Of a stretch of DNA of 64,000 nt, positions 22,523-32,173 are shown one piece after another. The DNA is from an uncultured Ruminococcus sp. Lineage in GTDB: Bacteria; Bacillota; Clostridia; Oscillospirales; Acutalibacteraceae. The notes beneath the pieces are model-generated. The model saw only the letters and a program-made list of their open reading frames with translations, was not told the DNA's origin and did not search any database. The stretch is taken from the NCBI GenBank assembly GCA_902767845.1, contig CACXIV010000003.1:1-64000 (forward strand), read 5' to 3'. Within the stretch, counting starts at the first letter, position 1; each line of letters opens with the position of its first letter. Position numbers and translations under genes: made by a program.

Positions 22523-24897
22523 GCTTTGCTTACCCCGAGTCTGACTGTCTTGCTCTCAGCAACATAAACCTAAAAATAAACAGCGGCGAATTTATCACGC
22601 TTTTCGGTCATTCGGGCAGCGGCAAGACGACTCTGCTGAAGCTGTTAAAGCCCGTACTTGCTCCTCACGACAGCAAAGAGGGAAGAGTCGAGCTGTTCGG
22701 ACAAGACGTATATTCGCTCTCGCACAGGGAGCAGAGCGAAAAAATCGGCTTTGTATTCCAAGATCCCGAAAACCAGATCGTCACCGATAAGGTCTGGCAC
22801 GAGCTCGCGTTCGGGCTCGAAAGCCTCGGAATACCCAACGCCGAAATACGCAGGCGGGTAGCCGAGACCGCGTCATACTTCGGGATCGAAAAGTATTTTG
22901 ACTCTGATATAAATATCCTCTCGGGCGGTCAAAAGCAGGTGCTCTGCCTCGCTTCAATTATGGTTATGCAGCCCGATATCCTGGTTTTGGACGAGCCGAC
23001 GAGCATGCTCGACCCGATAGCCGCCTCTGAATTTTTGTCGCTTATAAAGCGGATAAACACCGAACTCGGCGTGACCGTAATAATAACCGAGCACAGGCTC
23101 GAGGAAGTCCTGCCGTACAGCGACAGAGTCATAGCGCTTGAAAACGGTCGGGTCATATCCTTTGACACGCCCGAAAACACCGGAAAAAATCTAAAGGACA
23201 AAAGCGCTTCGTTTGAAGACCTGCCTGCCGCTATGCGGATATGGTACGCAGTCGAAAACGACCTTGATTGTCCCGTGACCGTAAGTCAGGGGCGCGATTG
23301 GCTTATTGATTACAGCAGAGATCATAAGCTCAAGGAGCTTTATCCCGAGGACAAAAAGGACAATAAAACGCCCGCTGTCGAGCTCAAAAGCCTTTGGTTC
23401 AGGTACAAAAAGCACGGAAAAGATATAATAAAAGACCTCAGTCTTACCGTAAATCAGGGCGAGATCTACGCCTTAACGGGCGGAAACGGCGCAGGCAAGT
23501 CAACGCTGCTGTCGCTGATAATCGGCGTAAACACGCCTTACAGCGGCAAAATCAGGCTGTGTTCCGATAATATAGCGACACTGCCGCAAAACCCGAGCCT
23601 GATACTCGGAGCAAAAACGGTGAAAGCCTCGCTTTATGACGCGTTTATCGGCACGGATATTCCAAAGGACGTGCAGAAAAGCCGTGTGGAAAACGCTGTA
23701 AAAGCGTGCAGCCTTGAAAGCTTTACAGACAGGCATCCGTTTGACTTATCGGGAGGCGAGGCGCAGCGAGCCGCTATCGCAAAGCTTTTGCTCCTAAAGC
23801 CTCAAATACTCCTGCTTGACGAGCCGACAAAAGGGCTGGACAGCAATCTCAAAAACGAACTTGCGAATATCTTAAAATCACTTGCAGATTCTGGCGCGAC
23901 AGTTATCATCGTCACCCACGATATCGAATTTTGCGCTAAATACGCCGACAGAGCAGCAATGCTCTTTAACGGCGAGATCACGTCCGAGGGTACTCCGCGG
24001 CAATTCTTTAGCACGAACAGCTTTTACGTCACCTCCGCCGGCAAGATTTCGCGCGGGATAATCAACGGGGCGGTAACCGCGGAAGAGATAATCTACTGCT
24101 GCACAGGGAACAGGGAAGACCCAAAGCCCCCTGCAAGGACAGAATTTTTCAAGCCTGATAACAACCTGAAACCCGTGGGAGAGAAAAAGCAAAAAGCAAA
24201 GCTTCCAAAGCGAACGACAGCGTCCGCCGTGATGATCCTGCTCGCTATACCGCTGACGATATTTGTCGGCACAACATACCTTGACGACCAAAAGTACCTG
24301 TTTATTTCGCTTTTGGTTTTGCTCGAGAGTATGCTGCCGTTCTTTTTGATATTCGAGGGCAGAAAGCCTCAGGCGCGCGAGCTGATAATCATAGCCGTCC
24401 TCTGCGCGATCGCGATAGCAGGGAGGACGCTGTTTATCGCGCTGCCCCAGGTCAAGCCCGTTATCGCTATTGTAATGATAGCCGGCATAGCGTTCGGCGG
24501 AGAAACTGGCTTTGTTGTAGGCGCGGTCAGTATGCTCGTGTCAAACATCTACTTCGGTCAGGGAGCGTGGACGCCGTGGCAGATGTTTGCCGCCGGGATT
24601 ATCGGGTTTTTGGCAGGAGTGATATTCAAAAAAAATCTCCTGCGTCAAAACACAGGAGTAATCAGCGTTTTCGGTTTTATATTTACTGTTGTAATCTACG
24701 GCGGGATAATGAATTTTTCATCGCTCATCCTGACGCGCACGCCCGTTAACTCGGGAACGATCACAGCATTTATGCTCCAAGGTCTGCCGTTTGATCTGAT
24801 CCACGCCGTTTCAACCTTGATCGTGCTTTTCCTGCTCTCAAAGCCAATGCTCGAAAAGCTCGACAGGGTCAAGCTCAAATATAACCTGATCCGCTGA
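22495..24897 (+). CDS. ecfA: ECF transporter: fused EcfA-EcfA' ATPases plus S-component
   Basis: An 800-residue fusion. ATPase 1 covers about 1-225 (Walker A GHSGSGKTT at 38-46, signature LSGGQKQ, Walker B DILVLDEPTSMLD). ATPase 2 covers about 294-505 (TGGNGAGKS at 328-336, LSGGEAQ, ILLLDEPTKGLD). After a Lys/Pro linker comes a membrane domain at about 575-782 that resembles CblT-type S-components (RELIIIAVLCAIAIAGRTLF, VKPVIAIVMIAGIAFGGE, FGQGAWTPWQMF). S-components bind the vitamin; ECF ATPases are usually separate proteins. The ATG at 22495 follows GGGAGG by 7 bases. Cobalamin as substrate is inferred from the riboswitch and the S-domain resemblance. Confidence 0.92.
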   Translation: MEAVKISDLSFAYPESDCLALSNINLKINSGEFITLFGHSGSGKTTLLKLLKPVLAPHDSKEGRVELFGQDVYSLSHREQSEKIGFVFQDPENQIVTDKVWHELAFGLESLGIPNAEIRRRVAETASYFGIEKYFDSDINILSGGQKQVLCLASIMVMQPDILVLDEPTSMLDPIAASEFLSLIKRINTELGVTVIITEHRLEEVLPYSDRVIALENGRVISFDTPENTGKNLKDKSASFEDLPAAMRIWYAVENDLDCPVTVSQGRDWLIDYSRDHKLKELYPEDKKDNKTPAVELKSLWFRYKKHGKDIIKDLSLTVNQGEIYALTGGNGAGKSTLLSLIIGVNTPYSGKIRLCSDNIATLPQNPSLILGAKTVKASLYDAFIGTDIPKDVQKSRVENAVKACSLESFTDRHPFDLSGGEAQRAAIAKLLLLKPQILLLDEPTKGLDSNLKNELANILKSLADSGATVIIVTHDIEFCAKYADRAAMLFNGEITSEGTPRQFFSTNSFYVTSAGKISRGIINGAVTAEEIIYCCTGNREDPKPPARTEFFKPDNNLKPVGEKKQKAKLPKRTTASAVMILLAIPLTIFVGTTYLDDQKYLFISLLVLLESMLPFFLIFEGRKPQARELIIIAVLCAIAIAGRTLFIALPQVKPVIAIVMIAGIAFGGETGFVVGAVSMLVSNIYFGQGAWTPWQMFAAGIIGFLAGVIFKKNLLRQNTGVISVFGFIFTVVIYGGIMNFSSLILTRTPVNSGTITAFMLQGLPFDLIHAVSTLIVLFLLSKPMLEKLDRVKLKYNLIR

Positions 24898-24976
24898 ATC
24901 ACGATCAAAGTTATCAAATAATTGTAAGGCGGATCGTTTTAGAAAAAATCTCCAACTTTACCAATTAATAGCAAAG

Positions 24977-25013
24977 AGTCATCTTGATTTGTTTCGGGAT
25001 GGCTTTTATTTTA
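24977..25013 (+). terminator. Terminator after the cobalamin operon
   Basis: GTCATCTT pairs with GGGATGGC (three or more G-U pairs) ahead of TTTTATTTTAT. The remaining 24898-25106 sequence is AT-rich with no gene seen. Confidence 0.55.
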
Positions 25014-25106
25014 TCTCTAAGCTCTGACAAGCTTATCGGATGAAGCGCTGTTTATGCGCAATTTACATACATATTGCAAAATAATAACAAAAATTTGTTA
25101 GATGAC

Positions 25107-25134
25107 TTGAAGTTTTTGTGTAGTATGATAAAAT
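25107..25134 (+). promoter_or_regulatory. Promoter and long leader of the surface-protein gene
   Basis: TTGAAG (25107-25112), 16 bases, TAAAAT (25129-25134). The transcript would have a leader of about 145 bases, which contains a small hairpin (AATTGGGA / TCTCAATT, about 25145-25165). No known riboswitch was recognised in it. Confidence 0.5.
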
Positions 25135-25284
25135 AGCAATATTAAATTGGGATTCTATCTCAATTAGGGCATATTATGCAATACATCATAGATTTTACAA
25201 TTCCGTAAATTCCTCATTTTTCCGCGAGAAACCGAGCGAGATATGATCGATTCGGCATTGTACAAAAGTTTTTGAGGTGCTTTT

Positions 25285-28200
25285 ATGTTAAAGAAAAAAC
25301 TACCGAGGAAGGGGACGGCGCTATTGCTGTCCGTGGTTTTGACGGCAAGTGTATGCGTCAACACTGCGCTTGCCGCGGAAACCATAGTGACGAATAACGC
25401 CGCCCCTGCCTACGATGGTGATGTCGCGCCGCCTAACCTTGACAACATCCTCGGCAAGGACGGTTCCGGAGGCACTGTTTTAGTTTCAACGGGCGACGTT
25501 CACTCAACCACCGCGGGCGAAACAGGATCTGCCGCAGGCACGGACACGGCGGAGGGAACAACGGAAGGAAATACGCAAGGCGTTTACGAGAACGTCTTTG
25601 TCGGCGAGCCCAGAATTATCGTGAGCGAGCCGGAGTATACGACTTCCGCACAGTCTCCGCGGCTTGACGCGCCCGGAACAAGGACGGACACCATTCCCGT
25701 CACCATCGTTCCGACCGACAGCGACACTCCGCTCACTCCCGATGAATCAAAGGAGAATACCTCGCCCGATCCCGAGACGGATATCGACGAGAACTCTCCT
25801 TATTCTCCGAAGATCAAGTTCGGCACGGGCAGCGGACTATTCGCGCGCTGGGGCACAAGCGAGCTTGCGAACGAGTATTACCTCGTTCCCGGCGACACGG
25901 TCACGATAACTGCCGCTAACGAGCCCGAGGGTTCAAAGATTTACTTCACCGGCTCGAACGACGCAATCGAAGCGTACAAGGCAGACCCCGCGTTCGATTT
26001 CACCGCCGAAGACAGCGGCTGGACCGAATACACGGACACCGTAACTATCCGCTTCTCAGATAACTACGCACGCGTTGGCGCTGTAATGACCGATATAAGC
26101 GGCAAGGCGATAAAGGGTACCTTTATCAGCACGAACTTCTGGGAACTCGACTGTGAACGCAGGATAGGCGTATACGGCAGCGCGGACAATTACAATCTCA
26201 GAATGACCGACTACCTGAACCTTTCGGGAGCGACCGCTTCAAACATCACGCAGACCTACTACATCAAGGCTGCGGCGAATACCGAGGCGGCTGACCCGAC
26301 CGAGACAGACTACGACTTTAAGCTTTCCGACAGCGAGCCCGGATATTTAGACGATATCCTCGGCGGACTGACTGGAAACACGGCGTTGAACTACAAGGGC
26401 ATTTGCGTCTATTACAGGAACGGCGAGGCGGTTTACACCTCTCCCGTTGTAAGCGGCACATTCAACTTTGAGCTCACGCCCATGCTCGTTTTCTCGAACG
26501 AGTACGACGAAACCGATGTCCTCTACTATCCCTGCCGACTTAGCGCACGCGTTATCTACGGCGGCAATTACGACACGGTTTATTACGGTATAGGCAAGGT
26601 CGGCAGTCTCAGCTCCACCGAGGGCTGGAGCAACGCAGGCGAGTCCTTCGAGGTCAGCGGCGATATCAACGCCGACGACGTCGCGCTCTATGCCGTGCTT
26701 TACGACAGCAAAAACAATGTGGGCTATACAAACGATGACGGCACCTTCAAAATCTTTGAAAAGCCGCTTATCCGCGTTGGCGACACTACCATTTCCGATA
26801 ACGGAGATACCGCGCCGGCAACCATCACCCTCGAGAGCACAGGCGTTCCGCAGAATTTCAGCTCGGACATCTACTACACTCTCGACGGCAGCGACCCCAC
26901 AGACAACGGAACGCTCTACACCGGACCCATTAGCACGGCTAAGTTCTCCAAGGGCGATGTAGTCACCGTAAGGGCGTTCTCACAGCTTACAAACGGCGAC
27001 AAAAGCATTGACGGCGAAATAGCCGAGAAGAATGTCACCGTAACATACACCGCTCCGACAATCACCTACGCGAACGGCTTTGTTACGCTTTCAAACGACG
27101 GCGGCACGATTTACTACACCGTCGACGGAAGCGATCCGACTTCATCTTCAACGAGAATGACATACACCGCTCCGTTCTCGCTCGGCAGACTGAACAGCCT
27201 TGTCCGCGCGGCGACCTATGCCGAAGGCAGGTATTCTGCTGTTACTGAGACCTACGCCGACGGCGGAGCTTACGATCTCGGCACGCTCGCGCTCCCGAGC
27301 ACGTCTTTCGGCGAGCCCGTAAAGTTCTACGTGAGCGAGGTAACGGAAGCGTCGGGCAGCCGTCCGACAAACTCCCAGGAGTTCACCTTCACCATTACCG
27401 AGCGGGCGTTGTTTCATTTGATATGACCTTTAGTAACGTCAATGAAGGCGGCTACAGCGGCTATTATATCTACCGTCCGCAGCTTTTTGACGCAGATGGC
27501 AACAGAGTTTTTCAGTTCGATGCCTATGATGTTGACGAATACAGGCATTATTACAGCAAAACCGTACTTTCCGCCGGAACCTATACGGTCAAGATCCGTA
27601 CCGACGGCGACCAGGCCTACCTGTGCAGTCTGAAAAACTTACGAGCGGACGGCAGTGACAAGATATTCTTCAACGGTGCCTACAATGATATGGTCGAGAT
27701 GTTCATTTACGACCGTGGATATTCCCTTTATCTTGACAGGCTCGATACCGAGTCGGTTGTATATTATAACCTCACAACCGATGGCAGCGAGCCCGACGAT
27801 CCTACGCTCTCTTCGGCCTCTTCGGCGCCAAATTCCGGCAGCATAATCTATGTCGGAAAAGAAAAGCCCATTGTAAAAGTCAAGGCAGCGGTCTACAACG
27901 CCGAAACCGGAACCTTGGGCAGAGTCTATTCAGGATATTTCGCCTACGCGGGCATATTCGATATCTATGCCGTTGACGGCGAAGGCAACAGGACGTCTGT
28001 CGGCTGGGATAAACTCGACCAGACAAATTATGACGTCATCTATGACAAGACCGGAAGACTTTATGTTGACCTTCCATCTATTGAGGATATTTTCCCCGAC
28101 GGCGTGGACGATGTTCAGTATTACTATACGGTAAGCGACGGCACGTCGATTTTCGACAGATACGGAAACGTTTACGAAAGAGCGCGCGAGTATATCCCGG

Positions 28201-30310
28201 GTCAGGTCACGCTTGCCGTCCTCGCTGAGGCTGCGGACAAGGATAACTATCATCAGAGCTGGGGCTTTGATGTAAGGGCAGGCGCACGCGTCACATCGGG
28301 CGGCAAGGTTTATTACATCCGCTCGGATGAGAGTTTCCGCGGCTATCTCTACAGTATGCCGGCTCTGCCCGTTACCACGGTGAACGGCAATACCATCACC
28401 CTCAGCACACAGTCGGAGGGCGCGAAGCTCTATTATTCGACCACCTATAATGTATACTTCGGCAACGCTCAGCGCAATTACACCGAGTATACAGATCCTA
28501 TAGAATTTGACCGCAACATTATCTTTACCCCCGTTGCGGTTTGGGATTCAAGCAAAACTTACGACGGAATGTACAGCGGCTTTTCGACTACCGGAAGGCA
28601 GTTCATTCCTTCGACCGTTGTAAAGTCATACACCTTTGAGGAATCTCCGGCTCCCGGCAAGGAATCCGGCGAGTACTATGTTCCGCTCAGCACGGAATAC
28701 TCGCAGTCGGTAGACATCACCGTTCCCTCGGGTCAGAAGTATTATTTCCAAAATTTGCGCACGATCAGAGACACCAACTACTTTGATTCCGAGTGCGAGG
28801 TGTACGTTGAGCTTCAAAAGCTCGTTGACGGTTCCTTCGTCACCGTAAATGACAATTTCTACAATATCCCGTACGACAGCGGATTATGGTACGACAACGG
28901 ACCGTTCCTTACAGCCGGCACATGGCACCTTACCTTCAAGGCGGATCCGGGTTCGGAGGCAGGCCAGAAGGCACTTGTATACCTCAAGGCGGTATGCGAT
29001 AACAACGCCGACGATTATTCTTACCCCAGACTCGGCGGACTTGTTGTAACACCGAGGATCGACGGTATGCTGGTAGATGTAAGCCATATCACCATACCCC
29101 AAACTACCATTGACGAGCTTTATACATATATAACAGACAACAAAGGCAAGACCATTGAGGAGATCACCGGCTCGGCTAACGCTACGGAAGCCGACGCAAA
29201 GGCGGTAATAAGGGCTTACCTTGAGGACAAAAACAATTATGACAAAGTCACTGTTTGGCGCAGAGCCAGAAACGACTCAAACTCGAAAGGCATAGGCGAC
29301 ATACGCGCAAGCGACAACTGGGTACGTTTGGACGCCAGCGACGATATGGAGGCAAACACCGCATATACATATGTTGCCGAGATATATCTCAGGACCACAT
29401 GGGGCGCGTGGAATTACGGAGTTTTTGACCGCCACGGCAACGTGGGCTGGTACAGAACAGAGCTTTCATCTCCGCTCTATGTTCTCCCGAGGATGTCGAA
29501 AACCCGGTCATCACAGATTTCAAATTCCTTCAGGCAGGCGACAAGGAAGTTGAAAATATATCCAAGGCATGCACCATATTCACACAAGCAACAGACAACC
29601 AAAGGGCAAACACAGACGGCGCAGTGCTCATCCTGACCGATACCGCAGACAGCACCGTAAGCTACACGACAACCGTTCAGGTCAACGCCGGTGTTGCAAC
29701 GTATGGATTCACAGACGTTCTTCCCGGAACATATATTCTGAGCCTTGACAATTCATTTGAAAAGATCAAGCTGGACGATGTTCTTGTAACAGTCAGTGAT
29801 TCCGATACCTCAAAGGATATCAGCGTTATCCGCAATGTATTCGACATCACGGGTACGATAACCTCGGCGGACGATAAAACCGACCTGAGCGATATCACGA
29901 TCATACTCCTCGACAGCGAAGGAAACGAGCTCGCTCAAACCGAAGCCGAGGTAACAGGCGAAAGTGCTTCTTACAGCTTCAGCGACCTCAGAGAAGGCAG
30001 CTACACCGTAAGGATCGACAGCGACAAGGTCGAGGCGGAGGATACCGCGGTCAATATCACGGATACAGATGTTACCGCAAATATCGCGGTAAGCCTTGCT
30101 TATCTGATCGGTGACGTCAATAACGACGGCATAGTAGATGTACTCGACGCGATATTGATCCAGAAGTTTGCCGCAGAAAAAGCCGCCTTAAACGAGAAAT
30201 AATTATATGTTGCAGATGTTAATAACGACGGCATAGTAGATGTACTCGACGCGGCGGATATTCAAAAGTTCACGGCTGAAAGAATCACCGAATTTAAGAA
30301 AAAAGCATAA
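25285..30310 (+). pseudogene. Giant dockerin-bearing surface protein, broken by two frameshifts and one stop
   Basis: One gene appears to span the region in three pieces. A signal peptide (about 1-31, ending TALA) is followed by a Thr/Asp-rich part, then chitobiase-C-terminal-like repeats (IYYTLDGSDPTDNGTLYTGP, IYYTVDGSDPTSSSTRMTY, VYYNLTTDGSEPDDPT). Further beta domains, carboxypeptidase-regulatory-like repeats and dockerin Ca-loops (DVNNDGIVDVLD twice) complete it. The frame is lost at about 27402-27406 (GAGCGGGCG; one G missing restores GVVSFD) and at about 29490 (CTCCCGAGG; one C missing restores EDVENP). An in-frame TAA at 30200-30202 separates the two dockerin repeats. Restored length would be near 1,670 residues. 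Decay, phase variation or sequencing error cannot be separated here. Confidence 0.75.
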
Positions 30311-30323
30311 ACCAAAATTAACA

Positions 30324-30352
30324 GAGGCCGGTTCCAAAAACGAACCGGCCTC
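30324..30352 (+). terminator. Strong hairpin after the surface-protein gene
   Basis: GAGGCCGGTTC / GAACCGGCCTC, an 11-bp perfect stem with a 7-base loop. No clear T-run follows, so it may protect the 3' end or terminate weakly. Confidence 0.6.
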
Positions 30353-30402
30353 ACGATTATGATTTATTATTTGATTTTCAAAAGCATTAACACAATATAA
30401 AA

Positions 30403-30443
30403 GGCAGAAGAAGAACAAAACACGTTCATCTTCTGCCGTTTTT
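30403..30443. terminator. Bidirectional terminator before map
   Basis: GGCAGAAGAAGAAC / GTTCATCTTCTGCC (one mismatch) followed by GTTTTTTG. It lies between the converging surface-protein and map genes. Confidence 0.85.
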
Positions 30444-30455
30444 TGATATTAAACT

Positions 30456-31328
30456 CTAATAAGATATTATCTCATATCCGTCCTCTGTGACTAAAACCTG
30501 GATCTCCCACTGAGCAGAGGGGAGACCGTCCTCGGTATATATCGTCCAGCCGTTATCCTCGTCTGTAAAGATGTCGGCCTTGCCCATGTTGATCATCGGC
30601 TCGATGGTAAAAATCATTCCGGGAACCATCAGCATTTCGGTGTTTTTAATGCTGACGTAGCTTACCCACGGCTCCTCGTGGAACTCAAGACCTATGCCGT
30701 GTCCGCCTACCTCGCGAACAACGGAATATCCCTGACTCTTTATATAATCATTCACGGCCTGTCCCATATCGCCGAGGAAGCCCCACGGTTTGACCTCCTT
30801 CAAGCCCTCGTCAAGCGCCTGTTTCGCGGCGTTAACAAGCCTTTTTTTATCATCTCTGACCTCGCCGATACAGAACATCCTCGACGAATCCGAATAATAT
30901 CCGTTAAGATTTGTGGAACAGTCAACGTTGATTATATCTCCGTCCTTAAGAATAACGTCCTCGGACGGTATACCGTGACAGACCTCGTCGTTTACAGAGG
31001 TGCAAACGCTCTTCGGGAATCCCTGATAATTGAGCGGAGCGGGAATGCCGCCCATTTTGGTCGTGATATCGTAGACCCATCTGTCAATCTCAGCGGTAGA
31101 TATCCCTGCCCTGATATGCTCGGAAACATAATCGATCACGGCTATGTTGATCTTGGCGCTCTCCTTGATTTTTTCGATCTGATCGGCATTTTTTATAATT
31201 GAGTGATCGGGGACGATATGACCCTCGGCTTCGATCTCCTCGATCCTCTCGTCAAAATCTATATGGCATTTTTTGTACTTTTTTCCGCTTCCGCACCAGC
31301 ACAAATCATTTCTTCCCGGCTTTTTCAT
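30456..31328 (-). CDS. map: Methionine aminopeptidase, type I, with N-terminal SEC-C zinc motif
   Basis: A 290-residue enzyme that removes the initiator methionine from new proteins. The N-terminus has the SEC-C metal motif (GRNDLCWCGSGKKYKKCH) found in the longer type-Ic forms. The metalloprotease core shows the DxxNVDCS, DSSRMF, GGHGIG, FTIEPM and WEIQVLV segments with the usual Asp, His and Glu ligands. It stands alone with its own promoter, divergent from the amidase gene. Confidence 0.95.
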   Translation of the reverse strand: MKKPGRNDLCWCGSGKKYKKCHIDFDERIEEIEAEGHIVPDHSIIKNADQIEKIKESAKINIAVIDYVSEHIRAGISTAEIDRWVYDITTKMGGIPAPLNYQGFPKSVCTSVNDEVCHGIPSEDVILKDGDIINVDCSTNLNGYYSDSSRMFCIGEVRDDKKRLVNAAKQALDEGLKEVKPWGFLGDMGQAVNDYIKSQGYSVVREVGGHGIGLEFHEEPWVSYVSIKNTEMLMVPGMIFTIEPMINMGKADIFTDEDNGWTIYTEDGLPSAQWEIQVLVTEDGYEIISY

Positions 31329-31356
31329 AGCTAACTCCTTAATATTTGATAAAATG

Positions 31357-31385
31357 ATTATACCACTTTTTATTTATGTCTACAA
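31357..31385 (-). promoter_or_regulatory. Sigma-A promoter for map
   Basis: On the minus strand TTGTAG (31380-31385), 17 bases, TATAAT (31357-31362). Its -35 lies only 6 bases from the -35 of the divergent amidase promoter. Confidence 0.65.
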
Positions 31386-31391
31386 GTATTG

Positions 31392-31420
31392 TTGCTAACT
31401 TTTTACTTTTGATGTATAAT
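31392..31420 (+). promoter_or_regulatory. Sigma-A promoter for the cwlD-radA operon
   Basis: TTGCTA (31392-31397), 17 bases, TATAAT (31415-31420), 38 bases before the amidase start. Confidence 0.65.
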
Positions 31421-31458
31421 ATAAATGCCGTCCGCATATTTTTTAGCGGAGGGTGGAT

Positions 31459-32169
31459 ATGAAGCTGAACAGATGTCTTTTTACGCTTGCGGTATTGATC
31501 TCAATAACGGTATTCATGGCGCTGATGATAAATTCGACCTCGAAAATCAGACTTGAAACCTCCGCAAAGCCCCTTGAACCCATGCCGAAGATACTCATCG
31601 ACCCCGGTCACGGAGGTCAGGACGGAGGCGCGGTATGCAACGGAGTTCTCGAAAAGGATATAAATCTTCCGATATCGCGCGATACAGCCGACCTTATTAG
31701 GCTGTTCGGCTTTGAGACCAAAATGACCCGAGAGGACGATAATTTCATTACCGACACTGGCAGGAACGTCAAAGAGCGGAAGCTTAACGACATGAAAGCC
31801 CGCCTTGAAATGTATAATTCGGATAACAGCAACGTTATAATCAGCATCCATCAGAACAAATTTTCCGACAGCAAAGCGCACGGCTCGCAGATATTTTACT
31901 CGCCGAACAACGGCGACAGCAAGCTGCTCGCGCAAAGCGTAAAGCACTCAGTCAATTCTCTGCTCGGCACAGGGATTGACAGGGAATGTAAGGCTGCCGG
32001 CAAGGATATTTATTTACTGAAAAACACAAATCAGCCCGCCGTGATCGTGGAGTGCGGATTCATCTCAAACTTTGAGGAATGTCAAAAGCTCAAAAGCGAG
32101 GAATATCAAAAGCGCATATCCTTCGCGGTCGCCTTGGGACTGCTTGATTACTACAATAACAGGACGTGA
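31459..32169 (+). CDS. cwlD: N-acetylmuramoyl-L-alanine amidase, CwlD-like
   Basis: A 236-residue amidase_3 enzyme with an N-terminal membrane anchor/signal (CLFTLAVLISITVFMALMI). Zinc ligands and catalytic residues sit in LIDPGHGGQDGG, VLEKDIN, ISIHQNKF and VIVECGFISN. Size and layout fit CwlD, which removes peptides from muramic acid so that cortex muramic-delta-lactam can form in spores. A general amidase role is the alternative. The ATG at 31459 follows GGAGGG; a GTG two codons earlier overlaps the Shine-Dalgarno. radA starts 4 bases after its stop. Confidence 0.85.
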   Translation: MKLNRCLFTLAVLISITVFMALMINSTSKIRLETSAKPLEPMPKILIDPGHGGQDGGAVCNGVLEKDINLPISRDTADLIRLFGFETKMTREDDNFITDTGRNVKERKLNDMKARLEMYNSDNSNVIISIHQNKFSDSKAHGSQIFYSPNNGDSKLLAQSVKHSVNSLLGTGIDRECKAAGKDIYLLKNTNQPAVIVECGFISNFEECQKLKSEEYQKRISFAVALGLLDYYNNRT

Positions 32170-32173
32170 GAAA

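Noticed and set aside
24898-25284. Riboswitch or small gene in the gap before the surface-protein gene
   Set aside because: Only a weak terminator, a promoter and a short hairpin were found; no known riboswitch core and no ORF with a ribosome-binding site.
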